Positions 8,653 through 18,223 of a DNA stretch of 64,000 bases are shown one piece after another. Made by a program: the position numbers and the translations under genes. This DNA comes from Desulfobulbaceae bacterium BRH_c16a (GTDB taxonomy: Bacteria; Desulfobacterota; Desulfobulbia; Desulfobulbales; Desulfocapsaceae). The stretch is taken from positions 53,473 through 117,472 of the forward strand of contig LADS01000025.1 in the NCBI GenBank assembly GCA_000961725.1, given 5' to 3'. The notes under the pieces were generated by a model. The model ran no database searches. It was not told where the DNA came from and saw nothing but the letters and a program-made list of their open reading frames with translations. The number at the start of each line of letters is the position of its first letter. Positions within the stretch are counted from its first letter, which is position 1.

Positions 8653-9645
8653 ATGAAAACGAAACGGTACTTCAAAAGTATGATTTTAACCCTTGCTGTC
8701 TCGGGGCTGTGTATGCAGACACTGGCTGGAGCGCAGGAAATTTCACAAGTTCAGCCAACCTATTCGAATGCAGCCGAGGCAGGGCAGGCAGCACATATGG
8801 CGGGACAGGAAGCAACTACCGCAAATCCGTCTCTGCAGGCGGCTCTTATGGATATCAATGAAGCCGAAATTCAGATGGATCGCGTGCAAATGTCCGGTAA
8901 TCAAAGCAGGATGATGTCTGCTGAAACGACGCTTAATGCTGCTGAAGACAAGTATGTTGGAATGCTTTCCAATATGACCGGGGTATCGGAGAAGGATATC
9001 AGCGATATGCACACAGCCGGTGCAGGCTGGGCTGAGGTCGCCGGTGAACTGGGGATGAATGTTTCGGCCGGCGGGCATTCGGCCGGCGGACAAATGGCAA
9101 GCAGCGGCCAAGGTGGGATGGGGAACGGCCAGATGACAACTGGTGGCCAAGGGACTATGGGTACCGGTCAAATGACAGGCGGCAGCGGCCAGGGCACCAT
9201 GCAGCAGGGCAACATGGGTGAACAGATAAATAGCGGGAGCACAGGCTCAATGATGGATCCCCAATCAGCGGAAATTATGGCAGCCACTGCCCGAAATACC
9301 GAATCGGGATGGGCTGAGGGCCACGGCACAGGCATGCAGACCGGTGTGCAAGGAAGCGGCAGTGGCGGGATGATGTCCGGAGCCGGCGGCCTAAGCAATG
9401 GCATGGGAAGTGTCGAGGGGGAAGGTCATGGCAGTGCGACGGGAGGAGGTATGGGCGGCGGAATGGGTGCCTCGGGCAGCGGTGGCAGTAGCGGCGGCAG
9501 CGGCAGTTCCGGTGGCATGGGAAGCGGCAGCAGCTCGGGAAGCGGCAGCAGCTCGGGAGGCGGTATGGGCGGCGGCGGTGGCATGGGCGGCGGCAGCGGT
9601 TCGGGTGGCGGCAGCGGCTCGGGTGGCGGCGGTGGAATGATGTGA
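8653..9645 (+). CDS. Exported Gly/Ser/Met-rich low-complexity protein
   Basis: 330-aa protein with a Sec signal peptide (MKTKRYFKSMILTLAVSGLCMQTLAGAQ). Residues about 30-140 are helical and Ala/Met-rich; from about residue 140 onward the chain is built of Gly, Ser and Met (GGQMASSGQGGMGNGQM style), ending in almost pure Gly/Ser with regular Met. There are no Cys residues beyond the signal. The Met-rich composition and its place between metal-efflux genes would suit Cu(I)/Ag(I) binding, but that is inference. AAAGGAG lies 8 nt before the ATG. The ORF is not a sequencing artefact: the frame holds through the repeat. Confidence 0.65.
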   Translation: MKTKRYFKSMILTLAVSGLCMQTLAGAQEISQVQPTYSNAAEAGQAAHMAGQEATTANPSLQAALMDINEAEIQMDRVQMSGNQSRMMSAETTLNAAEDKYVGMLSNMTGVSEKDISDMHTAGAGWAEVAGELGMNVSAGGHSAGGQMASSGQGGMGNGQMTTGGQGTMGTGQMTGGSGQGTMQQGNMGEQINSGSTGSMMDPQSAEIMAATARNTESGWAEGHGTGMQTGVQGSGSGGMMSGAGGLSNGMGSVEGEGHGSATGGGMGGGMGASGSGGSSGGSGSSGGMGSGSSSGSGSSSGGGMGGGGGMGGGSGSGGGSGSGGGGGMM

Positions 9646-9686
9646 TTCTCCATTTATCGGCAAAAATAACCTCCGGCAGCAGGCTG

Positions 9687-9724
9687 GACCTGACTGGCTC
9701 CTTCCTCAGGGCGCCAGTCAGGTC
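9687..9724 (+). terminator. Perfect 12-bp hairpin after the Gly-rich gene
   Basis: GACCTGACTGGC and GCCAGTCAGGTC pair perfectly around a 14-nt loop, 42 nt after the stop. There is no T-run next to it, so it may be a transcript-stabilising or attenuating hairpin rather than an intrinsic terminator. It lies before the phosphatase gene at 9749. Confidence 0.5.
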
Positions 9725-9748
9725 GGATAGCGACAGGCATTTGGAAAG

Positions 9749-11551
9749 ATGATGATCCAACCCAGGAGCTTACAACAACGGACCTTATTTTTTATTCTGG
9801 TGCCAATATTTCTGCTTCTGGTGAGCATGTCCGTTGCCGGATATATCTTTGTCCGAACAGTGCTACTCAACCAATGGGGCGAAACGGCAATAGCCAAGCT
9901 GCAGCGCACGGCCCATCACCTGGATATGCGTATGCGCAAACCCAAGGAATTGTTGCTTCTTTTGCATAACAGGGAAGGCGCCGATATAAGCCCGGAGGTT
10001 TTTTCCTTTATTCTTCAGGAGATAAAAGAGCTTGATGGGATTGTCGGCGTTAATATCGAGTGGTCGGATAATGTTCCCGGAAACGAATCCTACGGAATTC
10101 GAAACCAGCCAATGATGGGCGAGATGCACTTTTCTAAACTGGATCAGTTAACGGTCAGTTCGCCCAGGTACAGCAGTCAAGAAAACAATCGGATTATTTC
10201 GCTGGAGTCGGAGCTGAAAAGCAAAAACGATCAGACTGTGGGAAGGGTGGAGGTGGTGATTTCATTTGATAGCCTCATCAATGAGATAATCAAAGCTCCC
10301 TGGTGGAAAAGCAACAAGGCGTATCTGATTGATGATTTTGGCAATGTTTTGGCCGGCACGTCACTTGTTGAGTCGGAGAGGAATTCTACGCCGCAGGCTT
10401 TCGGATCCACCGATGCACTCCAGCGGGATACCCTGAGAACAATGGGGAAAAATGAATTCGGCACGGTATTCGGGCCAGGTTCTCCACCGGGAGAAATCAG
10501 CGGTTTTTATCGTCTCACCGAAGCGCCCTGGACCATGGTGGTTATTGCCCCGGGTGAAAAAATCCTGCAACCTGTTATCAAGTTCAAATTGTTTTATATC
10601 CTGTCTCTTACTATCGGTATTGTCGCAATTCTCCTGATCATTCGAGGTACAACGAGTAATATCACGGAAAGAATCAGGAATCTTTCCGCTGCGGCAGACA
10701 ATTTGGCCCATGGCCATTTCGGCCCACCCCTCCCGGTTGCATCGCGCGACGAAGTCGGGGAACTGACGAAAAGCTTTAACAAAATGATCCATCAACTTCA
10801 GCAAAGGCTATTGCTGAAGGAGGCAATGAATGTCGCCAGAGAGGTGCAACAGAACCTCTTGCCGCACGATATTGTCTCCATCAAGGGAATCGTTGCCCAT
10901 GGCCTCATCCTTTATTGCGACGAGACGGGTGGAGACTACTTCGATATTCTCAGGTTTCCCGGAAACGAGCAAAAGGTCGGAGTTGTTGTGGGAGATGTGG
11001 TGGGGCATGGAATCGGCGCTGCTTTGCTGATGACTACTGTCCGGGCACTTCTCCGCGGCCGCGTGGTCCAGCCGGGTAATCTTGGCGAGATAATGGGTGA
11101 TGTCAACAGCCTCCTCTGTCAGGACACGTTAAAATCGGGAAATTTTGTCACCCTGTTTTATCTGGAGGTGGACCGAGGGCGAAAAACTGTCAGCTGGGTG
11201 CGTGCCGGTCACGATCCGGCAATTGTCTATTGTCCGGAGAATGGGGATTTCTCGGAACTCAAAGGGAAAGGGATAGCCTTGGGGGTCGATGAAACCTGTA
11301 AGTATGAATACAATGAGAAGCCGGTTGGGAAGGCAGTTCAGCTTATCCTCATCGGCAGCGATGGAGGCTGGGAGGTCGAGAACCAGGCTGGTGAACAATT
11401 CGGCAGGGAACGCATGAAAAGGATACTCGCCGATAACTGCACACTTCAGCCGGAAAAAATTCTTCAGGCCATTGTTCAGGAAATAGCTGTATTCCGGGGT
11501 GCGAATCCGCAAAATGACGACATCACCCTTGCCTTGATCAAAATCGGTTGA
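9749..11551 (+). CDS. Membrane sensor with HAMP and SpoIIE/PP2C phosphatase domain
   Basis: 600-aa protein of the RsbU/SpoIIE class. Helix 1 (about 12-36) and helix 2 (about 277-297) enclose a periplasmic sensing region; a HAMP domain follows (about 298-355), then a PP2C-type Ser/Thr phosphatase (about 385-600) with the acidic metal-binding motifs ETGGDYFD, VGDVVGHGIGAAL and NDDITLALI. Such enzymes dephosphorylate STAS antagonists in partner-switching systems. A STAS protein and an RsbW-like kinase are encoded at 30465-31270 in this window; a link is plausible but unproven. Start choice between ATG 9749 and 9752 is open. Confidence 0.85.
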   Translation: MMIQPRSLQQRTLFFILVPIFLLLVSMSVAGYIFVRTVLLNQWGETAIAKLQRTAHHLDMRMRKPKELLLLLHNREGADISPEVFSFILQEIKELDGIVGVNIEWSDNVPGNESYGIRNQPMMGEMHFSKLDQLTVSSPRYSSQENNRIISLESELKSKNDQTVGRVEVVISFDSLINEIIKAPWWKSNKAYLIDDFGNVLAGTSLVESERNSTPQAFGSTDALQRDTLRTMGKNEFGTVFGPGSPPGEISGFYRLTEAPWTMVVIAPGEKILQPVIKFKLFYILSLTIGIVAILLIIRGTTSNITERIRNLSAAADNLAHGHFGPPLPVASRDEVGELTKSFNKMIHQLQQRLLLKEAMNVAREVQQNLLPHDIVSIKGIVAHGLILYCDETGGDYFDILRFPGNEQKVGVVVGDVVGHGIGAALLMTTVRALLRGRVVQPGNLGEIMGDVNSLLCQDTLKSGNFVTLFYLEVDRGRKTVSWVRAGHDPAIVYCPENGDFSELKGKGIALGVDETCKYEYNEKPVGKAVQLILIGSDGGWEVENQAGEQFGRERMKRILADNCTLQPEKILQAIVQEIAVFRGANPQNDDITLALIKIG

Positions 11552-11941
11552 GATGGCTGCCCGGGGCAGACGGGTTTGTACAATAATGAGGCAAAAGGGC
11601 GAGCATGTTTTTTAAGTACTGTCCGATTATTTTACACTCATGTGAATGCAAGTAATACAGGTGAATATTTTATTTGAAGGTATATCTAGTAAAACCAGTA
11701 GATTACAATTTGGAAATAATATTGGTATGATTTATGCTTAATCTTGGGCGAAAGAGATAAGAATTGCTGAGTATTACTGGTCGCACCCCCTTGAGGACAA
11801 AACAGAGAATAGGCATACCTAACATCAATTAATAAGAATAATAAAAAAAATTATGTAGAAATTTGCGTTTAAAGGCCGGAACATATACTGTTATTGTCAT
11901 AAGTTCCATCAATCAACCCAACTCAAATCCATGGAGAATGT
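11552..11941. other. AT-rich intergenic region before the Cus-type operon
   Basis: 390 bp without a supported gene. It is distinctly AT-rich next to its neighbours and must hold the promoter of the 11942-18151 operon. I see no convincing -35/-10 pair, operator or terminator in it. Confidence 0.4.
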
Positions 11942-12340
11942 ATGAATCCCAGAATGTTCTTTACAACATTTATTGCCACAGTTTTTTTGTTTACCGGTAT
12001 TGCCATTGCCGCCGAATACCAGGCAACCAGTAAGGCCGGAGATCTTGAGGTTATGCTGACCATCGACAAGAATCCGCCGGTCGTCGGCAAGAACAATGCC
12101 ACTATCGCCATCAAAGACGGCAGCGGTCAACCTGTGACCGATGCTTCAGTCCGGCTGGAATTCGGTATGCCGGCCATGCCCGGTATGCCGGCGATGAATT
12201 ATAAGGCAGACGCAGTATTGAGCGACGGCATATACAAGACGCCACTCACGTTCTCCATGGCCGGGCCCTGGTTTATAAACACGAAGATTCTGCGGAACAA
12301 AAAGATCGTTACAGCCAAATTTAATGTCGATGTTCAGTAA
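11942..12340 (+). CDS. YtkA/FixH-like periplasmic protein
   Basis: 132-aa protein with a signal peptide (cleavage near AIAAEY) and an Ig-like fold resembling YtkA/FixH domains, with the typical segment LEFGMPAMPGMPAMNYKADA containing clustered Met and Pro and the strand pair IYKTPLTFSMAGPWFI. Proteins of this kind often accompany CusB-type adaptors, and the Met cluster could bind Cu(I). It is 5 nt upstream of the TolC-type gene and is the first gene of the efflux operon. GGAGAATGT precedes the ATG. Confidence 0.75.
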   Translation: MNPRMFFTTFIATVFLFTGIAIAAEYQATSKAGDLEVMLTIDKNPPVVGKNNATIAIKDGSGQPVTDASVRLEFGMPAMPGMPAMNYKADAVLSDGIYKTPLTFSMAGPWFINTKILRNKKIVTAKFNVDVQ

Positions 12341-12345
12341 CCGCT

Positions 12346-13662
12346 ATGTCGGCTTCAGCTAACAACTATCTTGATATGGCCATTCGACTGATTGTGGCGG
12401 GAATCATCGGTCTCCTGATGATTCCCGGCCAGGCGGCGGCCCAGGCGACGTTGCGCCTCGACGATCTCATCGATGAGGCGCTGAAAAACAGCCCGGAAGT
12501 CCTGATGTTCCAGTCGCGTACTGTCGCCGCCCGCCACCGCATCCCGCAGGCGGAAAGTCTCGCCGATCCGATGTTCATGTTCGGCTACCAGAACGAAGGC
12601 TTCGACGATATCACCTATTCGGAAATGGCTGATTCGCAGTTCATGTTCTCGTTCTCGCAGATGCTGCCCTATCCGGGCAAGAGGGCTCTGAAAGGAGAAA
12701 TGGCCAAGCAGGAGGCCGAGAGCCTCAATGCCGCAACCACCACAGCCCGCCTGTCTGCCATTCGGGTGATCACAGAGCTTTTTTACGATCTTTTTTTCAC
12801 CTACAAAAACCTCGATATCATCAGCGACAGGGCCGAACTGTTTGCCCGGCTCGAGGATGCCGCATCCGCTCGATATGCCTCCGGCATGGGGTCGTTGCAG
12901 GAAGTGGTGATGGCGCAGACCGAAAAATATATGCTGCTTGAACAGGAGACCATGCAGCGGCAGAAGATCGCCAGTCTCGAGGCGATGCTGCATAACGCCA
13001 TCGGCAGACCAGGCAGCGAACCACTGGGAGTGCCGGTGGAGCCACTCTTCAGCGAGATCGCCTACACATCCGACGAGGCCTTAAGCCTTGCCGCAGTCAA
13101 TTCGCCGCTCATAGCCGCAAGAGAAAGAATGATTGCCGCCGCTGAGGCAAAAGTCGCAATGGCCGAAAAAGAATATTACCCGGACTTTACCGTCACTGCG
13201 GGCATTGACAAGAGAGGATCCGATTTCGAAGACATGTGGAGTATCACCACCAGCATCAACATTCCGATCTACTACAAGACCAAACAGCGCGAGGCCGTTT
13301 TCGAAGCCAAAGCGCAGCTCACCGAGGCGCGACAGGATTTCGCCGCGGTAAAACTCATGATCGCCGCGACCTTAAAGGATAACTACGCAATGGCAGAGAG
13401 TTCCAAAAAGCTCATGGACCTTTACAGGGGTGGTTTGATTCCCAAGACCTACCAGGATTTCGAGCTCGCCTTAAGCGGATATATAAACGGTAAATCCGAG
13501 GCCTTAACGGTGATCAATCGTCTCAAGACCCTCATCGATCTTGAACTCGCGTATTGGGAGAAGTTCACGGACAGGGGAAAGGCAATCGCCAGGATCGAGG
13601 CAGCAATCGGGAGTGAGGCAAGAGCTGCTGCGCGCCCTTTGAGCCAGGAGGATAGCCAATGA
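12346..13662 (+). CDS. TolC-family outer-membrane efflux protein (CusC-like)
   Basis: 438-aa outer-membrane channel subunit of a tripartite pump. An N-terminal signal (through GQAAAQA) is followed by two homologous halves rich in long amphipathic helices (NSPEVLMFQSRTVAARHRIPQ; LAAVNSPLIAARERMIAAAEAK), the normal TolC design. No lipobox Cys follows the signal, unlike CusC of E. coli. It overlaps the next gene by 4 nt (ATGA), so translation is coupled to the adaptor and pump. Confidence 0.88.
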   Translation: MSASANNYLDMAIRLIVAGIIGLLMIPGQAAAQATLRLDDLIDEALKNSPEVLMFQSRTVAARHRIPQAESLADPMFMFGYQNEGFDDITYSEMADSQFMFSFSQMLPYPGKRALKGEMAKQEAESLNAATTTARLSAIRVITELFYDLFFTYKNLDIISDRAELFARLEDAASARYASGMGSLQEVVMAQTEKYMLLEQETMQRQKIASLEAMLHNAIGRPGSEPLGVPVEPLFSEIAYTSDEALSLAAVNSPLIAARERMIAAAEAKVAMAEKEYYPDFTVTAGIDKRGSDFEDMWSITTSINIPIYYKTKQREAVFEAKAQLTEARQDFAAVKLMIAATLKDNYAMAESSKKLMDLYRGGLIPKTYQDFELALSGYINGKSEALTVINRLKTLIDLELAYWEKFTDRGKAIARIEAAIGSEARAAARPLSQEDSQ

Positions 13663-14882
13663 TAGCCAAAAAAATTCTCATGATTTTTTTTTCTTTGTTC
13701 CTGGCCGTAAGCCTTAATTTCAGCACCCCTCCGGCATCGGCGCAATCGCAGGGCGGTCACGCCGGACATGGTGGGACACCGCCGCCCGAACCAGCAGCGC
13801 CGACGTCTGCGCCGGACGCCGACGACCCTTGGGCCGAGTTCGAGGATACGACCACCATTGAGATCCCGGTCGACAAGCAGCAGCTTATCGGCGTGAAAAC
13901 GGCAACCGCAGCGATTCAGCCTCTGCACCGGCTTATCCGTACCATTGGTCGGATCGAGTATGACGAGCGCCGGCTGACGACGGTCAATACTAAAATCGAG
14001 GGCTGGATCGAAAAACTCTATGTCAGCGCCACCGGCGATTATGTCGAAAGCGGTGCACCCGTTGCCGAAATCTACAGCCCCGAGCTCTATGCCACCCAGC
14101 AGGAATTTCTCAATGTTCTGCAATGGACCCAAAAAAACAAGAATGCTGCCGCATCTCGCAGTCTCAATTACGGCAAGGATTCCAATTTTGCAGAGATGCT
14201 GAACCGTGACGCCGAGTCGATGCTTGAAGCAGCCAGGCAACGGCTCAGGCTCTGGGATATCTCTCCGGCCCAGATAAAAAAGATCGAACAGACCGGCAAG
14301 CCAATCCGAACCTTGACAATTTCCAGCCCGGCCGGCGGTTATGTCCTTCGGAAAGCCGCCCTCCAGGGTATGCGGGTCATGGCCGGTGAGAAACTTCTTG
14401 ATCTCATCGATCTCTCAACCGTCTGGGTTGTCGCCGACATCTATGAATATGATCTGCCATTTGTTCAAACCGGACAGAAAGCGACGATCAACCTCAGTTA
14501 CTTTGCCGGCAAAACATTCGAATCGACTATCGATTACCTTTATCCAACCCTTGCCGGAGAAACCCGAACGGCCAAGGCGCGGTTCACCATCCCCAATCCC
14601 GGCGGCGAATTGAAGCCGCAGATGTACAGCGATGTCGAGATCTTTATCGACCTTGGCGAGAAGCTGGCCATTCCCGAGGAAGCAGTGATCAATACCGGCA
14701 ACCGCCGTCTCGTGTATGTCGATAACGGCGAGGGATTGTTCGAACCGCGCGAGGTGACCACCGGCATGAAAGCAGAAGGCTTTGTCGAGGTGACGGCCGG
14801 CCTGGAAGCGGGCGAAAAGGTGGCGTCGGAGGGGAACTTCCTCATCGATTCGGAAGCACGGCTCAAGGGACTGGTGCAGTAA
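13659..14882 (+). CDS. cusB: CusB-type periplasmic adaptor (HlyD/MFP family)
   Basis: 407-aa membrane-fusion protein linking the RND pump to the outer-membrane channel. After the signal peptide comes a His/Gly/Pro-rich linker (GGHAGHGGTPPPEPAAP), then the lipoyl/barrel-sandwich halves (GWIEKLYVSATGDYVESGAP ... GYVLRKAALQGMRV), an alpha-helical hairpin of about 85 residues, beta-barrel and membrane-proximal domains. The family and pump type point to heavy-metal efflux; the His linker may assist metal capture. It overlaps the upstream gene by 4 nt and shares one base (TAATG) with cusA. Confidence 0.88.
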   Translation: MIAKKILMIFFSLFLAVSLNFSTPPASAQSQGGHAGHGGTPPPEPAAPTSAPDADDPWAEFEDTTTIEIPVDKQQLIGVKTATAAIQPLHRLIRTIGRIEYDERRLTTVNTKIEGWIEKLYVSATGDYVESGAPVAEIYSPELYATQQEFLNVLQWTQKNKNAAASRSLNYGKDSNFAEMLNRDAESMLEAARQRLRLWDISPAQIKKIEQTGKPIRTLTISSPAGGYVLRKAALQGMRVMAGEKLLDLIDLSTVWVVADIYEYDLPFVQTGQKATINLSYFAGKTFESTIDYLYPTLAGETRTAKARFTIPNPGGELKPQMYSDVEIFIDLGEKLAIPEEAVINTGNRRLVYVDNGEGLFEPREVTTGMKAEGFVEVTAGLEAGEKVASEGNFLIDSEARLKGLVQ

Positions 14883-17800
14883 TGATATCACGATTTATCG
14901 AATTCAGTGCCCGTAACCGCTTTCTCATTTTTCTGATGGTCGGTTTTTTCACCGGCTGGGGGTGGTGGGCTCTCAATCGCACGCCGCTCGATGCCATTCC
15001 CGATCTGAGCGAAACCCAGGTCATCATCTATACCGAGTGGATGGGCCGGGCTCCCGATCTCGTCGAGGACCAGATCACTTACCCGATCACCTCGACTCTC
15101 CTTGCCGCGCCCAAGGTCCAGGTAGTCCGCGGCTTTTCCTACCAGGGCAGTTCTTTCGTGTATGTCATTTTCGAGGAAGGCACCGATATCTACTGGGCGC
15201 GCAGCCGGATTCTCGAATATCTCCAGGGGGTCCGGAGCAAGCTGCCGGCCGATGTCAATCCGGTGCTTGGTCCCGATGCGACGAGCGTCGGCTGGGGGTT
15301 CTCCTATGCCGTGGTTGATGAAAGCGGCCAGCAGAATCTTGGCCAACTGCGCTCGCTTCAGGATTATAACATCAAGCTGGCCCTCGAAAGCGTGCCCGGC
15401 GTCTCTCAGGTTGCCTCTCTAGGCGGTTTTGTCAAACAATACCAGGTGACAATCGATCCCAACCGGCTCCTTGCCTATAACATCCCGATTTCGACGGTGA
15501 TGGACGCCATCCGTAAAAGCAATCAGGACGTCGAAGGCCGGGTTCTCGAATTCAGCGGTATTGAATATATGATCCGCGGGAGAGGATATATTAAGGAAGT
15601 AAAGGACATCGAGCTTGTTGCCGTCGGCACGGACGGCTCAGGCACGCCGATTCTGGTCCGCGACATCGGCGAGGTTCGACTCGGCCCCGACATCCGCAGA
15701 GGACTTGCCGAACTCGACGGCAAGGGTGAAGTCGCGGCCGGTATCGTAATTGTACGCTTTGGCGAGAATGTGCTGTCCGTGCTGGAGCGGGTAAAGGAAA
15801 AAATCGCTCGCGACATCGCCCCAAGCCTGCCGCCGGGCGTTAAAATCGTCACCACCTATGACCGGACCGATCTGATCCATCGCTCGATCGATACCCTGAA
15901 GGAAGAGATCGTCCGGCTGTCGATTGCCGTGAGCATCGTCTGTGTCGTCTTCCTCTTTCATCTGCCGAGTGCGCTCGCCGTTATTTTAACCTTGCCGCTG
16001 GCGATTCTCATGTCGTTCATCGCCATGTATTACCTCGGCGTCACGTCGAATATCATGAGTCTTTCCGGCATCGCTATCGCCATCGGCGCCATGGTCGACG
16101 CCTCGATCATCATGATCGAGAACGCCCATAAAAAACTGGAGGAATGGGTCAAAGCCGGCAGACCGGGTAACCGCATCGATGTCATCATCGAGGCGGCAAA
16201 AGAAGTCGGACCGTCTCTTTTTCTCTCGCTGCTGGTCATTACCGTCGCCTTCCTGCCTGTCTTCACCCTCCAGGCCCAGGCCGGCAGGCTCTTTAAACCC
16301 CTGGCGTATACCAAGACCTTTGCCATGCTGTTTGCTTCCTTTCTGGCAATCACAATAACGCCGGTGCTGATGACCATGCTCATCCACGAAAAGGTGCCGG
16401 TGCTCGGCAGAATTCCGCTGATCGGTTCCCTCTTCAAGGTGTATCCCGAAGAACGTCACCCGATCAGCATGCTGCTCCGCTGGATCTATCAGCCTTTTGC
16501 CCACTTCGCCTTGCACTTCAAGTGGCTGGTTATATTCCTGGCGCTGGTCATCATGGCCGTGACGGTAATCCCCTTTAAAAAGCTGGGTTCCGAGTTCATG
16601 CCGCCGCTGTACGAAGGCTCGCTCTTTTACATGCCGGTAACCGTACCTGCCGCATCCATTTCCGAAGTTACCAAGCTCCTGAAGCTTCAGGACAAGCTGC
16701 TTATGCAGATCCCCGAGGTGGCGCAGGTCTTCGGCAAGGCAGGCCGAGCGGACACCGCAACCGATCCGGCGCCGCTCGAGATGTTCGAAACGGTCATCAC
16801 CCTCAAGCCGGAATCGGAATGGCGGCCTGGGATGACTGTTGAAGCCCTGAAAAACGAGATGAATGAGATTCTGACCATCCCCGGAGTAGCCAACTCGTTT
16901 ACCATGCCGATCAAGGCTCGGATCGATATGCTGGCAACCGGCATCCGGACGCCGGTTGGCATCAAGGTGCTGGGTCCCAAACTCGAAGAAATCGAGCGGA
17001 TTGGTCTTGAACTCGAGGAACTGCTGCGGGATGTGCCGGGCACCCGGAGTGCCTATGCCGAGCGTTTAACCACCGGTTACTTCATCGACATAACCGTCAA
17101 GCGTGAAGCAATCGCCCGTTACGGCATGTCTGTCGAAGGAGTCAACGAAGTGATTCAATCGGCCATCGGCGGCATGAACCTCACGGTTACGGTCGAGGGA
17201 CGGGAGCGTTATCCGGTCAATATCCGCTATGCCCGAGATTTTCGCAGTAATATCGATCAACTGTCCCGAGTACTTGTCCCGGTCTCGATGGGCGGCGGCT
17301 CACCCGCCGGTGCTGGTGGCGGTATGTCGGGTGATGGCGCGCAGGGCGGATTTACCAGTCCGGTCAGTTTTCAGTCCCCGGCTCGGGTGCAGAATGTCCA
17401 ATTGGGTGAACTCGCTGACATTAAAGTGGTGAAAGGACCGACTGCGATCAAGAGTGAGGAGGGCTTGCTCGCCTCCTACGTCTACATCGATTTTTCCGGC
17501 CGCGATGTCGGCGGTTATGTTGAAGAGGCGAAACAGCGGGTTGCCGATTTCAAGATCCCCGAGGGTTACCGGCTCGAGTGGAGCGGTGAATACGAATACA
17601 TGGCCCAGACCGCGGAACGGCTGAAGATCGTCATCCCGCTCACCCTGTTCATCATTTTCGTACTCATCTACCTGAATACCCAATCCGTCACCAAGACCTT
17701 TATCGTCCTGCTCGCGGTGCCGTTTTCACTTGTCGGCGCCTTCTGGCTCCTCTACCTGCTCAACTACAATATGAGCATTGCCGTCTGGGTCGGCATAATC

Positions 17801-18151
17801 GCCCTCGCCGGTCTCGATGCGGAAACCGGGGTCATCATGCTTCTATATCTCGATCTCGCCTATGCTAAATGGAAGAAAGAGGGACGCCTGCATTCCATAC
17901 AAGACCTGAAAGATGCGATCATGCATGGTGCGGTGCAGAGGATCAGACCAAAGATCATGACCGTCAGCGTCATTCTTGCCGGTCTCATCCCCATTATGTT
18001 CAGCCATGGTACCGGCTCCGACGTGATGAAAAGGATCGCCGCGCCGATGGTCGGCGGGGTCGTCACTTCGACTATCCTCGAGCTGCTCATCTACCCGGCG
18101 ATCTTTCTCATCTGGAAAAGCCGGGCTTTGAAGAGGGTTAAAACAGAGTAA
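14882..18151 (+). CDS. cusA: Cu(I)/Ag(I) RND efflux pump, CusA type
   Basis: 1089-aa inner-membrane proton-driven pump of the heavy-metal RND family. The three methionines that form the Cu(I)/Ag(I) site in E. coli CusA (573, 623, 672) are present at the same spacing: Met584 (LFYMPV), Met634 (PLEMFE) and Met683 (RIDMLA). That is strong evidence for monovalent copper/silver rather than Zn/Co. Transmembrane helix 4 has the acidic proton-relay region (GAMVDASIIMIEN). A Gly-rich loop of about 25 residues (after LVPVSMGGGSPAGAGGG, near 800-830) is longer than in E. coli CusA. Last gene of the operon begun at 11942. Confidence 0.92.
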   Translation: MISRFIEFSARNRFLIFLMVGFFTGWGWWALNRTPLDAIPDLSETQVIIYTEWMGRAPDLVEDQITYPITSTLLAAPKVQVVRGFSYQGSSFVYVIFEEGTDIYWARSRILEYLQGVRSKLPADVNPVLGPDATSVGWGFSYAVVDESGQQNLGQLRSLQDYNIKLALESVPGVSQVASLGGFVKQYQVTIDPNRLLAYNIPISTVMDAIRKSNQDVEGRVLEFSGIEYMIRGRGYIKEVKDIELVAVGTDGSGTPILVRDIGEVRLGPDIRRGLAELDGKGEVAAGIVIVRFGENVLSVLERVKEKIARDIAPSLPPGVKIVTTYDRTDLIHRSIDTLKEEIVRLSIAVSIVCVVFLFHLPSALAVILTLPLAILMSFIAMYYLGVTSNIMSLSGIAIAIGAMVDASIIMIENAHKKLEEWVKAGRPGNRIDVIIEAAKEVGPSLFLSLLVITVAFLPVFTLQAQAGRLFKPLAYTKTFAMLFASFLAITITPVLMTMLIHEKVPVLGRIPLIGSLFKVYPEERHPISMLLRWIYQPFAHFALHFKWLVIFLALVIMAVTVIPFKKLGSEFMPPLYEGSLFYMPVTVPAASISEVTKLLKLQDKLLMQIPEVAQVFGKAGRADTATDPAPLEMFETVITLKPESEWRPGMTVEALKNEMNEILTIPGVANSFTMPIKARIDMLATGIRTPVGIKVLGPKLEEIERIGLELEELLRDVPGTRSAYAERLTTGYFIDITVKREAIARYGMSVEGVNEVIQSAIGGMNLTVTVEGRERYPVNIRYARDFRSNIDQLSRVLVPVSMGGGSPAGAGGGMSGDGAQGGFTSPVSFQSPARVQNVQLGELADIKVVKGPTAIKSEEGLLASYVYIDFSGRDVGGYVEEAKQRVADFKIPEGYRLEWSGEYEYMAQTAERLKIVIPLTLFIIFVLIYLNTQSVTKTFIVLLAVPFSLVGAFWLLYLLNYNMSIAVWVGIIALAGLDAETGVIMLLYLDLAYAKWKKEGRLHSIQDLKDAIMHGAVQRIRPKIMTVSVILAGLIPIMFSHGTGSDVMKRIAAPMVGGVVTSTILELLIYPAIFLIWKSRALKRVKTE

Positions 18152-18223
18152 TGCTATGGTCAACATAGTCAAAATCATCGTCAACCAATAGAAAATTATA
18201 CCCTCATCAGCCGGTAAAGAACC

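Noticed and set aside
9420..9640. Short tandem repeats that could look like a CRISPR array
   Set aside because: The repeats are degenerate Gly/Ser codons without equal spacers. No CRISPR array or cas gene is seen anywhere in the window.
9391..9663. Ala- and Pro-rich frames on both strands over the Gly-rich gene
   Set aside because: They are direct by-products of the GGC/AGC-rich repeats of the real gene at 8653.
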